Origin: Meghimatium bilineatum
Lineage: Eukaryota > Mollusca > Gastropoda > Stylommatophora > Philomycidae
NCBI GenBank assembly: GCA_034231615.1
Contig: CM067315.1
Coordinates: 15,727,513 to 15,791,512 of the forward strand
Length of the DNA: 64,000 nt
Reading direction: 5' to 3'
This document shows, one piece after another, positions 62,746 through 64,000 of this stretch. Each line of letters begins with the position of its first letter. Position 1 is the first letter of the stretch. Under the pieces are notes generated by a model that saw only the letters and a list, made by a program, of their open reading frames with translations, was not told where the DNA came from and searched no databases. The position numbers and the translations under genes are program-made.

Positions 62746-64000
62746 CTGCACAGACAATGAACACATATGACAGCCTATTTTAAGATGTGACTGGTTAATG
62801 GATAGAGCCATGGATACATCACATCTACACAGTTGGAAAAAAGTCAACAATTGAAAAATATTCTATAGTGATAACCTTTCTTTATGGTTACTCTGAACTA
62901 CTCACAATTTTGGGCAAGTTGACTTGCTGCAGCAGAGGATATTTTATACTCTGTGGTATTTCTTGTCCATCTGCATCTTGGCAGCTTTTCCAGTTACAAC
63001 ACACCATGCTTTCATGACAAATTTATTAATTTTAGTGTAACTTTTTATGTTTTCTTGTTGTGATGCTGTTTAGGAGTTACACTCTCTTCCACATTTAATA
63101 TTTTTAATGTAAGAATGGATATTATGTTTGAGCGTAATATCCTAAGCTTTAATCATGCACATTATTATTTTGCATATGTTGATGACAACTTCATGAGCTT
63201 AGGATTTTGCAACTGTTGACAACTTATGGTGGTTGGTTTGTGGGTAGGGAATATCCATGTTTTGGTGAGGCATATCCATTTCAACCACTATGTATGTCCA
63301 TTTTGGTTATATCATAAAAGATAATGAAAGTTTAGGTACTCATGTCATGATTACGTCAATAACAAAGCGAAAGACAACTGGATTTCTGAAAACTTTGAGT
63401 CCATCTCAATACTATCTAAAGATCATTAAATTTAGCAAGCCAGATTAAAAAATACAAAACGTCTCCCTGCCACCGGATTCTTTTTTGAAAATTTGCATTA
63501 TTGATGGTGACTGTTTTGAAAATGTGATAATTTTTTGGTTGTTAGAGATATTTAAATAATATTTGCACATATAAATAAAGAATTGAATTGTGCATATATT
63601 GGTGTAATTTATGTACGTGTGTGTGTGATACCAGACGTATGAGAAAGTGGCAAAGACGTTTTACACAAAAAACATATATTTTATAACAAATAAAGAGGGA
63701 GAAAATAAGAAAAAAAAATAACTTACCTTACATATCGAATTCCTTGGCAACACTGTCAACTAAATCATGCAAATCTGTTGTATTTATGTTCTTTCACTGC
63801 GAAATTATCAAAATATAGCCGGGGGAACTGTATAAAACATGTAGATTTGCAGTAAAATCGTTCTTTGAGCTTAGGCCTAGAGTAATTTTTTCTGCCACTT
63901 CAAAATATTCGATATCAAACGTACAAGTCCCCAAACCAGCACGGCATTCTGTATATTCACTGCTGTGAAACTAAATAACCTAATAATCCATGATTCAAGC
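62746..64000 (-). other. Upstream intron, partial
   Basis: 62750-63425 contains no recognised exon or element. From 63426 to the edge is the second TTAA-element copy. The next upstream exon of the gene lies beyond 64000 or was missed. Confidence 0.65.
63426..64000. mobile_element. TTAA-target element, second copy, cut by the window edge
   Basis: The reverse complement aligns with 47135-47712: tttagcaagccagattaaaa, accagacgtatgagaaagtg, ttccttggcaacactgtcaa. It starts at TTAAATTTAGCAAGCC, so the terminal bases next to TTAA are mutated relative to the copy at 46827-47714. Only the right two thirds are in the window. Confidence 0.88.

Noticed and set aside
62890..63000. Possible further upstream exon (reverse strand PLLQQVNLPKI followed by a gtgagt)
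   Set aside because: There is a donor-like site, but no convincing acceptor and no plakin similarity. The expected plakin sequence before exon 1 does not match.

Overview
The window is nuclear DNA from an animal with introns. It is covered end to end by one minus-strand gene of the spectraplakin family (MACF1 / dystonin / Drosophila shot type). Sixteen exons could be placed. All splice phases agree: the first fourteen exons total 2187 bp, exactly 729 codons. The gene is open at both sides. The CH-domain actin-binding head and first spectrin repeats must lie beyond 64000, and the rest of the tail (spectrin rod, EF-hands and GAS2 in relatives) before base 1. I infer a bilaterian invertebrate, probably a lophotrochozoan such as a mollusc, from the shot-like layout (plakin domain followed directly by a giant plectin-repeat exon), AT-rich introns and the mixture of LINE, tRNA-SINE, mariner, pogo and TTAA elements. 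The species is not determined.

Layout in gene order (high to low coordinates). From 62745 to 26761, fourteen small exons encode the second half of the plakin domain: spectrin repeats about SR4 to SR9, with the SH3 fold split over two exons. Next is a single 11.9-kb exon (21644-9732, 3971 codons) with about 70 plectin-type repeats, then Ser/Thr-rich tandem repeats. After a 1.26-kb intron comes another very long exon (8468 to beyond base 1, over 2800 codons). It holds a 39-bp coding minisatellite of about 73 units, about ten more plectin repeats, a 57-bp array and a 33-bp array. Its true frame (13-residue unit SSVKAPDQPETIT, 11-residue unit SDVHKDSPAET) follows from the phase-0 junction with the giant exon.

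The introns are full of mobile DNA. Intron 14 holds an apparently intact IS630-Tc1-mariner element with an intact 427-codon transposase, an unusually wide DD-to-E spacing and a LINE scrap inside it, plus a decayed copy of part of the giant exon. Intron 8 holds a three-level nest: a TTAA-target element inside a pogo/Tigger element inside a 51-bp minisatellite. Intron 9 has an internally different non-autonomous relative of that pogo element. Elsewhere there are a deleted mariner, tRNA-derived SINEs, many reverse-transcriptase tails of several LINE lineages, a Jockey-like LINE, and tandem arrays, one of which has copied a splice donor of the gene. No RNA gene, CRISPR array or second host gene was recognised.

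How the parts work together: the protein is a giant cytoskeletal linker. The plakin domain is a rigid spectrin-repeat rod for membrane or junction docking, and the plectin repeats are possible partner-binding modules. Because the 11.9-kb exon is phase 0 at both ends, it can be skipped without changing frame, as expected for alternative plakin-repeat isoforms.
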